64,000 nucleotides of DNA from Piezodorus guildinii (GCA_023052935.1 CM041292.1:29089454-29153453); one strand, 5' to 3'. Numbered from the stretch's first letter, positions 44,391 to 54,905 are shown. A program made the numbers and translations. Notes: generated by a model from the sequence alone, not told the origin.

Positions 44391-45190
44391 ACTTTCAGTT
44401 CCTATATAAGAAATATATAGTAGTGGAAAACATTGCGATCGTAAACATTTTCGAATTTAAATTTTCAACGGAAATAAACGTTTTAGGTTCCCCTTAGTCG
44501 AAATGACCAAGTCCCGTAAAAAGGTCTGTATGTATGTGTGTGTGTGTGTGTTTTGGCAACTCCATCGCCAAATGAAAAGTCCTATGATACTGAAATTTGA
44601 TTTTTGAGACAACTATACACCCGAGATGTTACAGAAACATTTTACTCAAAATCAGTTAACCAGAAGAGCCACTTGATACCATGCATTTTGCACCTTTTTT
44701 AGGCTTTTCTCAAAAACGGCTGGAACGATTTTAATTAAACTCCCTATATCGATGTACTATTTAATGGATTTTAACAACATGAAGGTTTCAGTCTTATTGA
44801 TATATTCTGACATGGCTTAAATACCAATATTAAAGTTTTTTACCCTTTAAAGCAACTTTAATTTTTTTAGTATATTCGAAAAAAAAACAAAAAAAAACAT
44901 TTAATCTTATAATCATTAATAAAAAACCGACTAAATAAACAAGTTTGACGAAATTAATAATAAACTAAAAAAAAATTAGAGCAAAAACATTTAATTACAT
45001 AATTGTTTTTTTCCAAACATAACAATAGTAGATGTATGTTTAATATAAGCTTAATATTTTAGAAATAAACGTTATATTATACACAATGTTTTATACAAAC
45101 TGATAAACTTAAGTTATCATAATATTTAATCTTAAACATATGTGTCCTAACAAAACTGAATATATTTTTAAAACTGTTTTCAAGTTTGAC
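44391..45190 (-). mobile_element. family A copy, tandem to the previous one
   Basis: Immediately after the preceding copy's agatttttt end comes a second hairpin end (tactttcagttcctatataa ... tagtagtggaaaacattgcg), then gaaataaacgttttaggttc, a (GT)n at 44531-44549 and progressively diverged interior. The distal terminus is not recognisable. Same orientation, different degree of decay. Confidence 0.65.
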
Positions 45191-45610
45191 TTTGTTTTTT
45201 GAACTTAAATTGATTATTTCAAGGTTATGTATTCAAGTAAATGTTCTGGGATACGCAAACAGATATGCAGGTTTAATCTCTAAGATTTTATTAATAAAAT
45301 AATATGGCCGGGAAACCTTATAATTAATTTATTTATCTAGACGTGTATCATAACGTTGTTAAATATTTTCCTTAAATTTACTAAATGTATTTGTATTGAC
45401 ATAGTTGTTAGTTTAAATTAATATATCTGCTCATTATGGAGTAAGGAAGGTCCTCTCTTTCTAATCCATGAATATTGCATTGAGTATCGCTATTATAAAT
45501 ACAATAGTTAAAGTGTCAATTTTGCATAATTATGTTCTTTTCATAGTCCTAATAGTGATTTAAATCCAGTTGAAAGGCTATTTCGGACAGGTAATTTTTT
45601 TAACAAAAAA
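45191..45610. other. AT-rich sequence without recognised features
   Basis: No motif recognised. Confidence 0.4.
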
Positions 45611-46164
45611 AGAAAAAAAAAGAAAAGGAAGTATCTGCTTTTAGCTAGTGATGTATTGGTACTACCGACTAACTCGGACAGACATCTTTCCCTACCGACT
45701 CCTTAGAAGAGTAAGTTCGCAGCTACAGGGTAATGTGTATTATTTATGGGGAAACTCCTCCAGTGCAGGGAGGGAGCATACTTCACCCCTTTAAGTAACT
45801 TCAAGATGGAGTGCTTGTTAGATGCGATTCTTCCACTACATTAGACAGTCGGCCACCCTAAGGTCTGCCTCTTTATTTGCATCCTTTATCAAATATAAAT
45901 CATCTGACAGGTGTTTTGCCGAGTTAGTGCCTACAGAGATATTTTCTTATCTTCTCCAACTTCCCTTTCGTATTGCCTTTAATAGTTACTTCCTTGTCTT
46001 AGGTAACTGACTGATTTCTACCGAATCAAAAAGAAACAGTGTTATTGCCTGACTGCATTGTTACTTTTCAGATTCCATCTTTGGAGTTGCAGAATGGCGT
46101 GACAGCTTTCCACACCTAAGATGGCGAGGTTGAACCAGGCACATGTCCCTAAGATAAAAAAAAA
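45611..46164 (+). other. GC-richer segment ending in A-run, possible retroposed tail
   Basis: 45640-46145 is less AT-rich than its surroundings and ends with about 10 A (46150-46160). Short frames such as 45822-46010 show no recognised motif. It could be the 3' end of an unidentified retroelement or a retrocopy. Confidence 0.3.
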
Positions 46165-46862
46165 ATTATGTACCTCTACAACCCATGAAGGATCTTAGTT
46201 TCATTAACATTCATACTTTTTCTATTCCAACGGCCGTGTAAGAGGAGATTAGGCTTAGATCCCACTGAGCCGCTCAGTTGTTTATAGCTACTTTATAGAG
46301 GCCGTGTCTACCCTAGAAGGGTCACTATAACCTTGGGTCGTCCTCTGGTTGAAACAACAGAATTAATTATACTGTGGCGCCATCACTTAGCTTCCGCTGG
46401 CTCTCACCAGTGATGTGGCTGAGAGGGAGGCGCTGGGATCCTTTGGACTCAGCTTGTCCTTCCACAAGTGGGGGGACAAGCCCCGTCTGGGGTTCCCGAG
46501 CTCATTGTAAATATTGTACATAGGTATGAATGTGACATGTTTTGTTTATTTATTTGTTAATTTCATTTATTTGTATTTATTTTGTCTACAAATTTTGTTA
46601 TTGTATACGTTTATTTATTTTGATTTTATTTTATGTAATTTGACTTTCCTTTTTTTTATATTGTAAATATTGTATGAATGAGATCCTGTAGCACTATTAT
46701 TATTGTCTATTATGACAAATTGTAATATATACGAATAAAAAAAGAAAAAAAAATCATAATTTTTTACAGACTATAGTCTGCCACTGCTGGGATTCGAATC
46801 TAGGAACTGGAGAACAGTATGACAGTGCTATATCCACTACATCACGCAGCTTCATTTATTAA
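46165..46862 (-). mobile_element. S3 SINE split by another insertion
   Basis: Left part 46168-46377 (gtacctctacaacccatgaa ... ccaacggccgtgtaagagga ... gggtcgtcctctggttgaaa) and right part 46755-46862 (tgctgggattcgaatctagg with B box, tatccactacatcacgcagc with A box) are one S3 interrupted at 46378-46750. acaga...ctgt-type sequence occurs at both edges and may be a diverged TSD. Confidence 0.65.
46378..46750 (+). mobile_element. retroelement 3' end inserted into S3
   Basis: The GC-rich start (ggcgccatcacttagcttcc ... gagggaggcgctgggatcct ... ggggttcccgagctca) grades into an A/T-rich 3' UTR with gtaaatattgtacataggta and ends in a mixed A tail. It shares blocks with 24745-24885, so the same 3' UTR family. 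No coding region retained. Confidence 0.5.
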
Positions 46863-46884
46863 AGGGAATCAAAAATCAATAAAT

Positions 46885-46995
46885 ATGCTGTCCATGGAAG
46901 GGTTGCAATCCTATGCAATATCAGGTACTCCTTAAATATCTCTATCCTACGTTAACCTGAATTGGCAAAAGAAAGACGTTAAATGGAAAAAATAT
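46885..46995 (+). mobile_element. S1 SINE 3' part
   Basis: gcaatcctatgcaatatcag, gtactccttaaatatctcta and aagacgttaaatggaaaa correspond to the S1 body and 3' end. Head missing. Confidence 0.6.
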
Positions 46996-47059
46996 ATATC
47001 TTAAATAAATCTTTCTCAAATGAACTTACCTTCGACAAAAATTAATTTAATGAGATGTT

Positions 47060-47200
47060 TTACTAGAGCTTTGAGGCTCGGACCATATAACTCCTCCCAC
47101 ATTTAACCTTAAGTCCTCCTCAAAATCCTAAATGCTCATCATTTAGTCACGAAAACAAAAATATTCGCAATGACCTAAATATTCCATTTGTTGCAGACAA
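47060..47200 (+). pseudogene. J2 ORF2 C-terminal fragment
   Basis: cctcaaaatcctaaatgctc ... caatgacctaaatattccat ... ttgttgcagac matches J2 at 62895-62975 (ccaaaatccttcatgctcct ... caatgaccttaatgtgccat ... gttgctg). About 140 bp, diverged. Confidence 0.55.
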
Positions 47201-47204
47201 AAGG

Positions 47205-47262
47205 AAAGTACGAATCTCTGTATGTACTTAACCCAAGAAACTTTATAGTTCGTAGAAGTACA
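47205..47262 (+). mobile_element. S3 SINE 3' end fragment
   Basis: gtacgaatctctgtatgtac ttaacccaag and the following block match the S3 3' end (gtacgaatctctatatgtac, gagcccaagacccttcatgg). Truncated at both ends. Confidence 0.5.
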
Positions 47263-47778
47263 TTTTTCTTGTTAAAAGAGCGAAATTCTGAGGATTGGAA
47301 ACGCATATAAAAAATATACTAACCAAAAACAGTAAATTATTCAATGTTAGAGGAGAAAAAATAATGGATCCCAAATAAGAATCAATAGAAGGCTAACTTT
47401 TGACCAATGCAATCATCAAACTTGATCTTAAGCCCATTTAATGCTTATTAGATTGGACATGCCCACTACAAGAGGCTATACAGACATACAATAACCAATG
47501 AAGTAGTGTACCTATCTCATGTTAACTAGCAGTTTAACATGCGTTCCACATGTCCATTACTATCATCCATGTTTGTACATCGTAGGTACATATAGTACCT
47601 TCATGTAGGCAACATTTATTAACGTACAACGTATGTCAAAGTCGAGTATTCTCTCTCAAATGGATTTGGAGCTGAATGCATGGTTAGTTGCATTGAAGAG
47701 ACTAATTCGGATGAATAGTTTACCACTAGCAATCTAAAACGTTACAAAAAAAAAATGATATTGAGGATGTATAGTCGA
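47263..47778. other. sequence without recognised features
   Basis: No motif recognised. Confidence 0.4.
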
Positions 47779-47842
47779 CTGTAGGAACTATTATAGGTAG
47801 AATAGTCAGGAATCAGTCATTTTTTTAAAAGTTTTTAATTTT

Positions 47843-47882
47843 GCCAACGTTTCGGCCCAAGCTTGTGAGCCATCATCACGGC
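47843..47882 (-). ncRNA. P4 left-arm hammerhead-like motif, mutated
   Basis: Minus strand: GCC, GTGATGA, T, GGCTC-loop-GGGCC, GAAAC, GTT, GGC. The first core base, normally C, is G; this C pairs with a catalytic G in hammerheads, so loss of activity is expected. Confidence 0.4.
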
Positions 47883-47961
47883 ATTACTGAGGCATTTCCA
47901 AGCATACACTCAACTATACAACTCAAATAACTTGAGTTTATTCTTGGACATGGCTCAGTAA

Positions 47962-48003
47962 TGCCCTGATGACGGCTCACAAGCTTGGGCCGAAACGTTG
48001 GCA
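47962..48003 (+). ncRNA. P4 right-arm hammerhead-like motif, core intact
   Basis: TGCC, CTGATGA, one extra C, GGCTC-ACAAGCTT-GGGCC, GAAAC, GTT, GGCA. TGCC/GGCA gives a 4 bp stem I, GGCTC/GGGCC a 5 bp stem II including one G-T pair, AC/GT a minimal stem III, and GTT the presumptive cleavage triplet. The closest match to a type I hammerhead in the window; the extra base before stem II is the only departure from the core. Confidence 0.45.
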
Positions 48004-48054
48004 AAATTAAAAACTTTTCAAAAAATGACTGATTCCTGAACATTCTACCTATAA

Positions 48055-48368
48055 AATGATGTTATATCAGAATTAATCATGAATAGAGAAAATTTTTGAA
48101 AAATAAACTTTTTAAAATACTTTAGTTATTTTCACAACTTTATATAGGATATTACAACAATGGATAGTTCTAAATTATAATTATTGGGGTGTATTATAAT
48201 GCTTAGTAAGAAAATATCCAGCGATAAAAACTCCATGTTTGTTACAGTTAGTGCGTCCATCTTCATTTTATCCGCCTAAGAAGGTTATCGTGAAGATGTA
48301 TGAATGATAGGTTGCGGACAAGGACATAATTGTGGGTAGAGGGTTTAAAAAAAGGTATATAGCTTTTT
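48055..48368. other. sequence without recognised features
   Basis: No motif recognised. Confidence 0.4.
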
Positions 48369-48515
48369 TCAGTCAAATCCATAATTTTTTCAGTCACATT
48401 CATAATTTTTTCAATCAAATTCATAATTTTTTCAGTCGATTTCATAATTTTTTTAATCAAATTCATAATTTTTTTAACCAAATTCATAATTTTTTTAGTC
48501 GATTTCATAATTTCT
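48369..48515 (+). repeat. 21 bp minisatellite, about seven copies
   Basis: Unit of type cagtcaaattcataatttttt, repeated about seven times with point changes. Because 21 is a multiple of three, both strands show open heptad-repeat frames (HNFFNQI on plus, KIMNLIE on minus); these follow from the repeat and are not evidence of a gene. Confidence 0.85.
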
Positions 48516-48589
48516 TGTATCCCTTTTATACAGTTAATTTAATGAGGTTTTGCTACCACGAACTTAACATTTTTATTTAATCTCGTTGT

Positions 48590-48912
48590 TGTTTATCCAT
48601 TTAACGCCACTTTATGTTACTTCATCAGACGGTACAACGGGAGTCCTAAGTTTTGCCTATCCAGCTTTACTTAAGAAAGGGATCTTTTACGAGTTCCTCT
48701 TTTTAAATATTTTAAGAGTAACCTGTGGTGCAGTGGCTAGCATAATATCCTTCTATCCACAACATCGCGAGTTCAGCCTTGGCAGATGGCGTTAAAGGAC
48801 GAAATAACTAAGGATTTTTACTCCCTAAAAAAAAAAGATTCATTTGCTGGTTTTGAACTTGCGACCTTAAGCATAGAAGGCTGTAATGCTAGCCACTACT
48901 CCACATGTGACC
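48590..48912 (-). mobile_element. S1 SINE interrupted by a second S1 head
   Basis: Minus-strand S1: 3' end at 48592-48610 (ccatttaacgccactttatg), body to about 48700, then a plus-strand S1 head inserted at about 48713-48785 (cctgtggtgcagtggctagc). The rest of the minus-strand copy follows to its head at 48912 (gctagccactactccacatg). The inner head duplicates the outer one in opposite orientation. Confidence 0.65.
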
Positions 48913-48992
48913 ATCGATGCATTGAACAAGGTGTTTGAATCTGCCAGGTTTGAACCCGTGACATTGGGCATAATAAATCTTAACACACTGTT

Positions 48993-49166
48993 GAATGCAT
49001 CAAGGGTCACCTGTGGAGTAGTGGCTAGCTATGCTTAATGTTGCAAGTTCGAAACCAGCAAATGGCCCTATATTTGCTTTTAGGGAGTAAAAATCCTTGG
49101 TTATTTTGTTCTTTAAAAGAGGCTGTTATGCTAGCCACTACTCTACAGGTGACCCTTGATGCATTC
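48993..49166. repeat. palindromic pair of S1 heads
   Basis: Arms gaatgcatcaagggtcacct...gtggctag (48993-49028) and its reverse complement (49131-49166) are 36 bp long with one mismatch. Each arm is the start of an S1 head plus the same flanking word, and the middle contains a second S1 body segment (gggagtaaaaatcc...). This is an inverted S1 duplication. Confidence 0.7.
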
Positions 49167-49259
49167 GACAAGGTTTTAAGTGTTGTAAAAAATTTAAAAA
49201 TTACCAGAAAATCCGTTCCTATCCTCAAACAGCTCCTACGTTTCCGTAACTCTTTTCTA

Positions 49260-49920
49260 GAAGTACCCGTCATCTCTTAGTGTCTTCTCTCATACTCCCC
49301 CACTTTGACTATAGACGCCTAGTATAAGGGGGATTGAGTGGCGAAAACGAGATGAGGCTAATAGGATTATTTAATAGATTTATAAGATTTATGTACGGCC
49401 TCTCTAGACAGTCACACGTCTCTCACTGTTATTCTGGTCAAAAGTGACTCTATACCGAATCCCAAAGAAAATACCTTCTTGGCATCTTCCTTGCCAATCT
49501 TTGCGAACAAGAAAACTACCTCTTGCTCTGCGTTCTCCGAACTTAATTAGAACAGCAAAATCAGAGAACAGCATCCATGGAAAAGTTCTTTATCATCCGC
49601 GATACCATACTTGGGAACTCATTAACCATCTTCCTCCGAATAGTGTCATCCCTAACCACCTTCAAACACCGATTATTTATATATCTCCTCAAAATCAATC
49701 TTCCCCAAATATGTGATAAATCTAGACTCTAAACTTATTTCACGTTATCTGTTTTTATTTGTATATTTTATTTATATGAACTTTCATATTTAATTATCTA
49801 AATAATTATGTATCAAATGAAGCCTGGTATTTTGGACTCCCTCTGTTCACTGTAATTATTCTTAGAGGGCGAAACATTCCAGAATAAAAATTATTTTTCG
49901 TTCATTCATTCAATTCTACT
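49260..49920 (+). pseudogene. CR1/L2-like RT C-terminus and 3' UTR
   Basis: 49330-49440 encodes RRLIGLFNRFIRFMYGLSRQ, like the 'N-R-x-I-R-F-I-Y-G' block of CR1/L2-type RTs. After stops and frame changes, SSLTTFKHRLFIYLLKI at about 49645-49695 is the C-terminal 'F-K-x-x-L' ending. The 3' UTR runs to gggcgaaacattccagaata and a short cattcattcattc repeat tail, the tail type of CR1/L2 elements. No intact frame. Confidence 0.6.
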
Positions 49921-50039
49921 TTCATTCACCATGGTCTTCGAATCACAAGACACACAATGACATAAACATCAGACATCAACACATAATCGTCTAAACCAAC
50001 TTGTATTTTCTCTTTTCTTATCTCTGTTATCAGATATTA

Positions 50040-50066
50040 ATATCCCGTGTGTTGCGCGCATCAGAT
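50040..50066 (-). repeat. family A terminus-like sequence
   Basis: cgtgtgttgcgcgcatcagat is the reverse complement of the A 5' end (tctggtgcgggcaacacacg). The interior expected to the left is not recognisable. The J2 copy begins directly after it. Confidence 0.45.
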
Positions 50067-50690
50067 TTTTTTAAAAGAAATTTACAACTGTATTAAATAA
50101 GTACAAGTAAATAGGCGTTATATATGATTAGAACACATGATAGTCCTGAGAAGAAACTACCCATTGGTAGCACTCCAATGTCTAATTTATGTCAGGAGGT
50201 CTCTTGGCCATCTTCTTTTAGGGCGCCTCGGTGGGTTGTCGGGAATAGATATGGAGGAGAGGTCGCGGCTAAGCGGGTTTGAGTGGGCAAAGAGTTGTTG
50301 AATGAAAAGAGGTATATCTGAAACGGGCCAAGTCTTCAACAATTGGGATATTTAGGTCTTTATGCATGATTTTATTAGTAACAAAGTAAGGAGCATTGAG
50401 GATTTTACGAAGGATTTTGGACTGCAAGGATTGGATGCGAGAGGAATTCGATGGTTTAGTAGACCTCCATAGCTCAATGCCATAGGTCCAAATAGGCCTG
50501 ATAATTGTTATATAAATGAGTATTTTGTAGTAAGTAGGAAGTTTTGAGCGTTTGTCGAGTAAGTGTTGTAGTAATCTGTAATCTACGAGAGGTTTCCTGT
50601 CGTTTCAGTCTATTATGAGGGTTCCATGTTAGGCGTTTGTCGATGTTGAGTCCTAAGCACCGAATCTAAACTTGAATTTAAGAATATAAT
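50067..50690 (-). pseudogene. J2 jockey-like, longest minus-strand copy
   Basis: Minus strand from 50690: IRCLGLNIDKRLTWNPHNRL-type (rc of ...ccatgttaggcgtttgtcga...), then the thumb with three or more indels, TYGIELWRSTKPSNSSRIQS (rc of 50445-50500), the basic RW end and the 3' UTR to tttacaactgtattaa at 50067. It covers the C-terminal third of ORF2. The thumb is preserved well enough to align but carries frameshifts. Confidence 0.75.
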
Positions 50691-50699
50691 TAACTGAAC

Positions 50700-51020
50700 G
50701 TTGTTTGTTTCGGGTACTTTTTTTTTCATTGTGTTTTGTCAGTGAAGCTGATGCTAAAAAATTGATTGGAAGAAGCTATCAGAGAAGAGAAAGATACGTA
50801 ATGAGGTTGGGATGAGCTATAGTGGACAGGCCTGGAAGTCGTTAGGTCCAGCTCATCAGCCGATGAGAGTGGTCAGTCCGATTCTTATAGCATCTCTTCC
50901 TAGGATCATTATGGCTTCTTCATCGCAAGCCCATTACCGGCTTCATCTTCAACGGAGCAATCTCTACCGTCAGATAAACTTCTTACAAGCAGACTGATCG
51001 GAAATCACAAAAAAAAAAAA
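50700..51020 (+). other. coding-like segment ending in A-run, possible inverted 5' piece of J2
   Basis: Moderately GC-rich; one frame reads SSSTEQSLPSDKLLTSRLIG, S/T-rich like the N-terminal part of some retroelement ORF1 proteins, and another is open at 50812-50997. It adjoins the minus-strand J2 copy in opposite orientation, the arrangement produced by 5' inversion. I found no clear TSD. It may instead be an unrelated retrocopy. Confidence 0.25.
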
Positions 51021-51274
51021 TACTATAGTTGAAATAAAGAGTGTTTAAGTTCCTATGAATTAGTAGAGAAAAATGTATCTAGTCCTTTAGTATGGAAAAA
51101 AAAGTATAGGCACAGAGAAAAACACACGGTCACAATCAGGAAAAGAATAATAACCTTTTACGTCCGTATCAGGAGTATGGATCCAAACAGACAGATTAAC
51201 AAATTATTGTTCACAATTAATTATAAAACACTAATAACATTATTACACAATGGTTTATTATTTCTAAATAACCT

Positions 51275-51570
51275 AAACCTGTACCACTACAACCCATGAA
51301 GGGTCTTGGGCTCAGTACATATAGAGATTCGTACTGTTTCTCGGCCAACGGCTGTGCAATGAGGTGATTAGGCTGAGATCACACTCAGCCGCCAGGTTTA
51401 TCCACTTCAAAGAGGCTGGGTCTGTCCCAGGAGGGTCTCCACAACCTAAGGTTGCCCCCCGGCTGAATTAACAGAATAAATAATATTCTGTCACAGCCAG
51501 GATCAGAACCCAGGACCTGGAGAACAGTAGACTAGTGCTATATCCACTAGACCACGCCGCTCCCTATTTC
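51275..51570 (-). mobile_element. S3 SINE, best-preserved minus copy
   Basis: Minus strand: agcggcgtggtctagtggat (A box TGGTCTAGTGG), ccaggtcctgggttctgatc (B box region), then the cagaatattatttattctgt palindrome, caacctaaggttg, ctcagcctaatcacctcatt and the 3' end cccttcatgggttgtagtgg. The best sequence for defining the family. Confidence 0.8.
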
Positions 51571-52547
51571 CAAATAACAGTATTAGGAAATAGCTGTTTA
51601 TAGAGCTGTTTAAAATCTTCAAAAATAACTAAGTTATGGGCCTATTTAGTAAATCTTATTTAGTAAAATTTAATTTTTTTTTCTTTACTTTTTTTAATAA
51701 TACGTGTTTTTGTTAAAAAAAAAAAAAACTCTAATAAATTTTTTCTACATGTTCAAAAACAACTGAGTTAATAAATTAAATAATTTTTAAACTAATCAGA
51801 AAATATGAACGTCTAGTTAGCTTAGCACATATTAACTGTTGGCTTCATTGTTGGATGTCCTGGTATTGTTGTGCTAAATTTGTCCTGTAGTTCCGATGAA
51901 AAGCCAAACGGGTTTTCTTTATTCCTTTGTTTTCTATTATAAAGGTTTATTAACGACATGTCAATAGCTGAAATGGCAGCCAGAAGAAGACTAAAGAGAA
52001 GTTGGATGAGAGATCACCTCTGCTAAATTAAAGCCCAGGAAGGGGTGCTGCTAGACACTTTCCTTCCCCATGCTTACAATGTCTGATCTCACATATGTAA
52101 AGCACGTTTGCTGATTGTCTGATAGATTTTGACGGGTGCGAATAAAGATATGAAGAGAACAAAATAAAATAAAGGTTCATTATTGGAAATAATGTGAACC
52201 TAACAGTAAAATACAGTTGGTTTGTTGTGGTCAAATAATACAAAAACCTTATAGATAAAATCTTAACATATTCGAAACAAAACAGAAATAGTAGCATAAT
52301 TAAAATTTGCTGTCTTCCTATAAAAAAGGATAGATACCTAGTCAATTAGTTATTAAAGTATGATTTGTTAGGAAGGGAAGTAAACCGACGCGACAATATT
52401 TTTTTCTTTTTACAAATAATTGTTGACAAAGTTAATCGTATTAGTCGTATGTCAATTCGCATAAGTTTTAACAAACCAAGGAAAAAAGCCATTGTAATAT
52501 CGAACTGTCTTCCACACCAGCTATACAATACGAATCTTTTTCCAACA
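51571..52547. other. AT-rich sequence; weak transposase-like trace
   Basis: At 51965-52030 (+) one frame reads MAARRRLKRSWMRDHLC, vaguely like the N-terminus of HARBI1-type nucleases, but too short to call. The 105-codon minus-strand frame at 52028-52345 is hydrophobic by composition (F, L, I, Y) and unsupported. Confidence 0.3.
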
Positions 52548-52730
52548 AATTCACCACCGTGATATCATTAAGTATTAATTTTATATTACAGTAATTTAAA
52601 ATGAATTTAGTTATTTTGGTAAATTGACAATTTTTTATACATTTCATTATTATACATTGTAACTATGATAGAAACAGTGTTTTGTCAAAGAATTTTGACA
52701 TATATATCACTTGCCAAATTTATATGCCTT
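52548..52730 (+). repeat. unknown interspersed repeat U1, copy 2
   Basis: Blocks caccaccgtgatat, tatacattgtaac, agaaacagtgttttgtcaaa and atatatcacttgcc mirror 27245-27420 in order and spacing. Confidence 0.5.
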
Positions 52731-54546
52731 AAAAGTACGGGTATTAAAATCGACAAATATCCATATCGGAATAAAAGACTAATCGTTTTAAACGAAACAC
52801 AAAATACCGACTTCCATTATACGATATAGGGTGAATTCGGACTTTGTTATTCTTTTAATACAATAATATTACTAGAGGACCATTCACTTGAATGATATAA
52901 TTAGATGTGAGAATATTATGTATTAGAAATTATATACTTTATCTTACATCATCTTTTCTTTATATAGACCTATTGAAAGGATTATATGAATTCCGGCAAA
53001 ATGAGGCTATGTTAGCGAAGCAATTGTAATATCAATGTATACCAATATTTACTGAGGATAAAGCCCTTACCAATTTGATGAGTTCATGATATTACATTAT
53101 TTTATCAAGCATTAGAGTTTATTACATTCTGCTTAAATCCGTTGTATCTTTGGTCGTTTAGAATTTTTTTTTATTATCATTATTTTGTTTTTTATAGATC
53201 TACAAACCTGATGATCATACATTTACCTATATAAATCATAACATCAAGAATGTGATAATTATTGGAATATGGTAATGTTATATTATGGGATATGATGGGA
53301 AGCCGGTTGTTCACATAGAGACTGGGGACAAGCACTTATCCGCCATCTGTAAACATTGAGGCCGTACAAACCGGTCCAACTTATTTTTCCCTTCCTGCTT
53401 TTTTGGGCCGAGGCAAATACTTCGGGAACTTCTGCAGCGTCTTCTGTATTTCGACTTTGCAGTTATCATAATATTATACTTAACTATTATTGTAACTTTA
53501 AGAGCTCTAATATAGATAAATGTATTTTTGGATCATCTCTCTTTTAAGATGCTTCATTTATTTTTCAATAATCAGTACAAAGTTTGTCAATGTTTTAGGC
53601 ATATTCCTAATTTCAAGGGTTCCATAAGAAATTACAATCAACTCCTTAACGATAAACATAGATTAACAATAAAAACACACTAAAACGATACGTCATAAAC
53701 GTAAAAAAGACATATTACTGCATTAATTTTAAAATATTAAAAAAAATTTATTAGTTTGATATATTATTATATAACCAAAATATTTTGTCTTTTTTTCTGT
53801 TCGTTTTATTTTTTACTATAATTTGTTTTGTTTTTACTCAAGTTTTTTTATTTGTTTTATTGTGTAGGTGTTAATATTACCATTAACCTCTGGTGTAATT
53901 ATCACGTAAAAGTAACATGTAATTGGTGCAATCACCATAGCATTAATAATGTTTGAGGCATGCGGCCATTTGTAAATATTGAAAAATAAAAGTCTTGATC
54001 TAAAAAAAATTGAAAATGAATACTTTAAATAAAAAAATCCATCACTTACAAAAGTTTCTTATTGAATCAATTTATCGGATTCTTTTAAATATAAAAATGT
54101 TTTTTGCTATATTATTAAGACAATTTCTAAGTAATGTAAGAAAACTATTTACTGCGATTTTGAGAAAAAATTAATTTGTAGGTATTCATTATAGGTTCAA
54201 TGTGGTATGACGTATTTAAGGAATTTGTATTGTTTTTGTTGTTATTTTTTTTTTTTTTTGGAAAATATCAGAAGATGGATTTTGATAAAACTAAACGAAC
54301 AAGAATATAAGTATACTAAAACATAAATTTTGTTATAAATGTCTTACAGTTCCTTTTGAAAAACAGAGTCTCTCCATTATTTCTTATTATTTTAAGCACA
54401 AGCTTACTTAAAAAGTGTTCCGAATTAGAATAATAAATGCAGTAGGAGATAAAAATTGAGAAAAATTATAAGATATATAAAGTTGTGTTAAACAAATAAT
54501 GATATCAGAACCATTTGAAAAATCTTGAGACTGTATAGATATTTTT
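52731..54546. other. mostly AT-rich; no gene recognised
   Basis: 53340-53460 is GC-richer with a short open frame (LIFPFLLFWAEANTSGTSAA), but no ATG or splice context fixes it as an exon. The remainder shows no motif. Confidence 0.35.
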
Positions 54547-54838
54547 TGTTTGTTTATTTATTTAACGCCACTTTATGCTACTTAAGGCTAATCGGACGAT
54601 GCTACTGTGGAACCCTAAATTTTGCCTATCCAGGTTTTATTAGGATAGGGATCTTTAAAGAGTACCTGACATCGCACAGGCTCGGGACCAGCTTTTAACT
54701 TCCCCTCCAAAGGACGGCATAACTAAGGATTTTATACTCCCATTAAAAAATCCTAGGACCACCTGCGGGTTTGAACCCGTGGCCTTATGCATAGGATGCT
54801 GTTATGCTAGCCACCCAGCTACAAGTGATTCCAGGTAA
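54547..54838 (-). mobile_element. S1 SINE, near full length
   Basis: Minus-strand S1 with (AAAC/AAAT)n tail (54547-54562 on plus: gtttgtttatttattt), end aagtggcgttaa, body ctggtcccgagcctgtgcga, B box gggttcaaacc and head ggaatcacttgtagctgggt. Closely similar to 29653-29950. No exact TSD recognised. Confidence 0.82.
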
Positions 54839-54861
54839 TTTTTTGGTTTTGAAATAACTTC

Positions 54862-54905
54862 CCCTGAAGATGGAGCATAGCCTCTAAGCCATAAGAAAAA
54901 TTGTT
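54862..54905 (+). repeat. P-type motif, decayed
   Basis: CCTGAAGATGGAGC...GCCATAAGAAAAATTG follows the CTGAAGATG...GAAACG pattern of P3/P5 with the second half broken. Confidence 0.3.

Larger units (their letters stand above)
47779..48054. mobile_element. P4: short inverted-repeat element with paired hammerhead-like motifs
   Basis: Arms 47790-47895 and 47940-48054 are close reverse complements (ttataggtagaatagtcagg / cctgaacattctacctataa), with a central loop of about 45 bp. The left side has an extra actgtagg, as in P1 (10006), so P1 and P4 are the same family with different interior lengths. Each arm has a P motif: right-arm core intact, left-arm core mutated. Noncoding. Confidence 0.65.

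Noticed and set aside
48263..48580. Heptad-repeat proteins on both strands
   Set aside because: The frames are a by-product of a 21 bp minisatellite whose unit is a multiple of three.
51965..52030. HARBI1-type transposase fragment
   Set aside because: Only about 17 residues of weak resemblance, with no following conserved block.
52028..52345. 105-codon hydrophobic frame on the minus strand
   Set aside because: Compositional; no motif, no splice sites, no repeat support.
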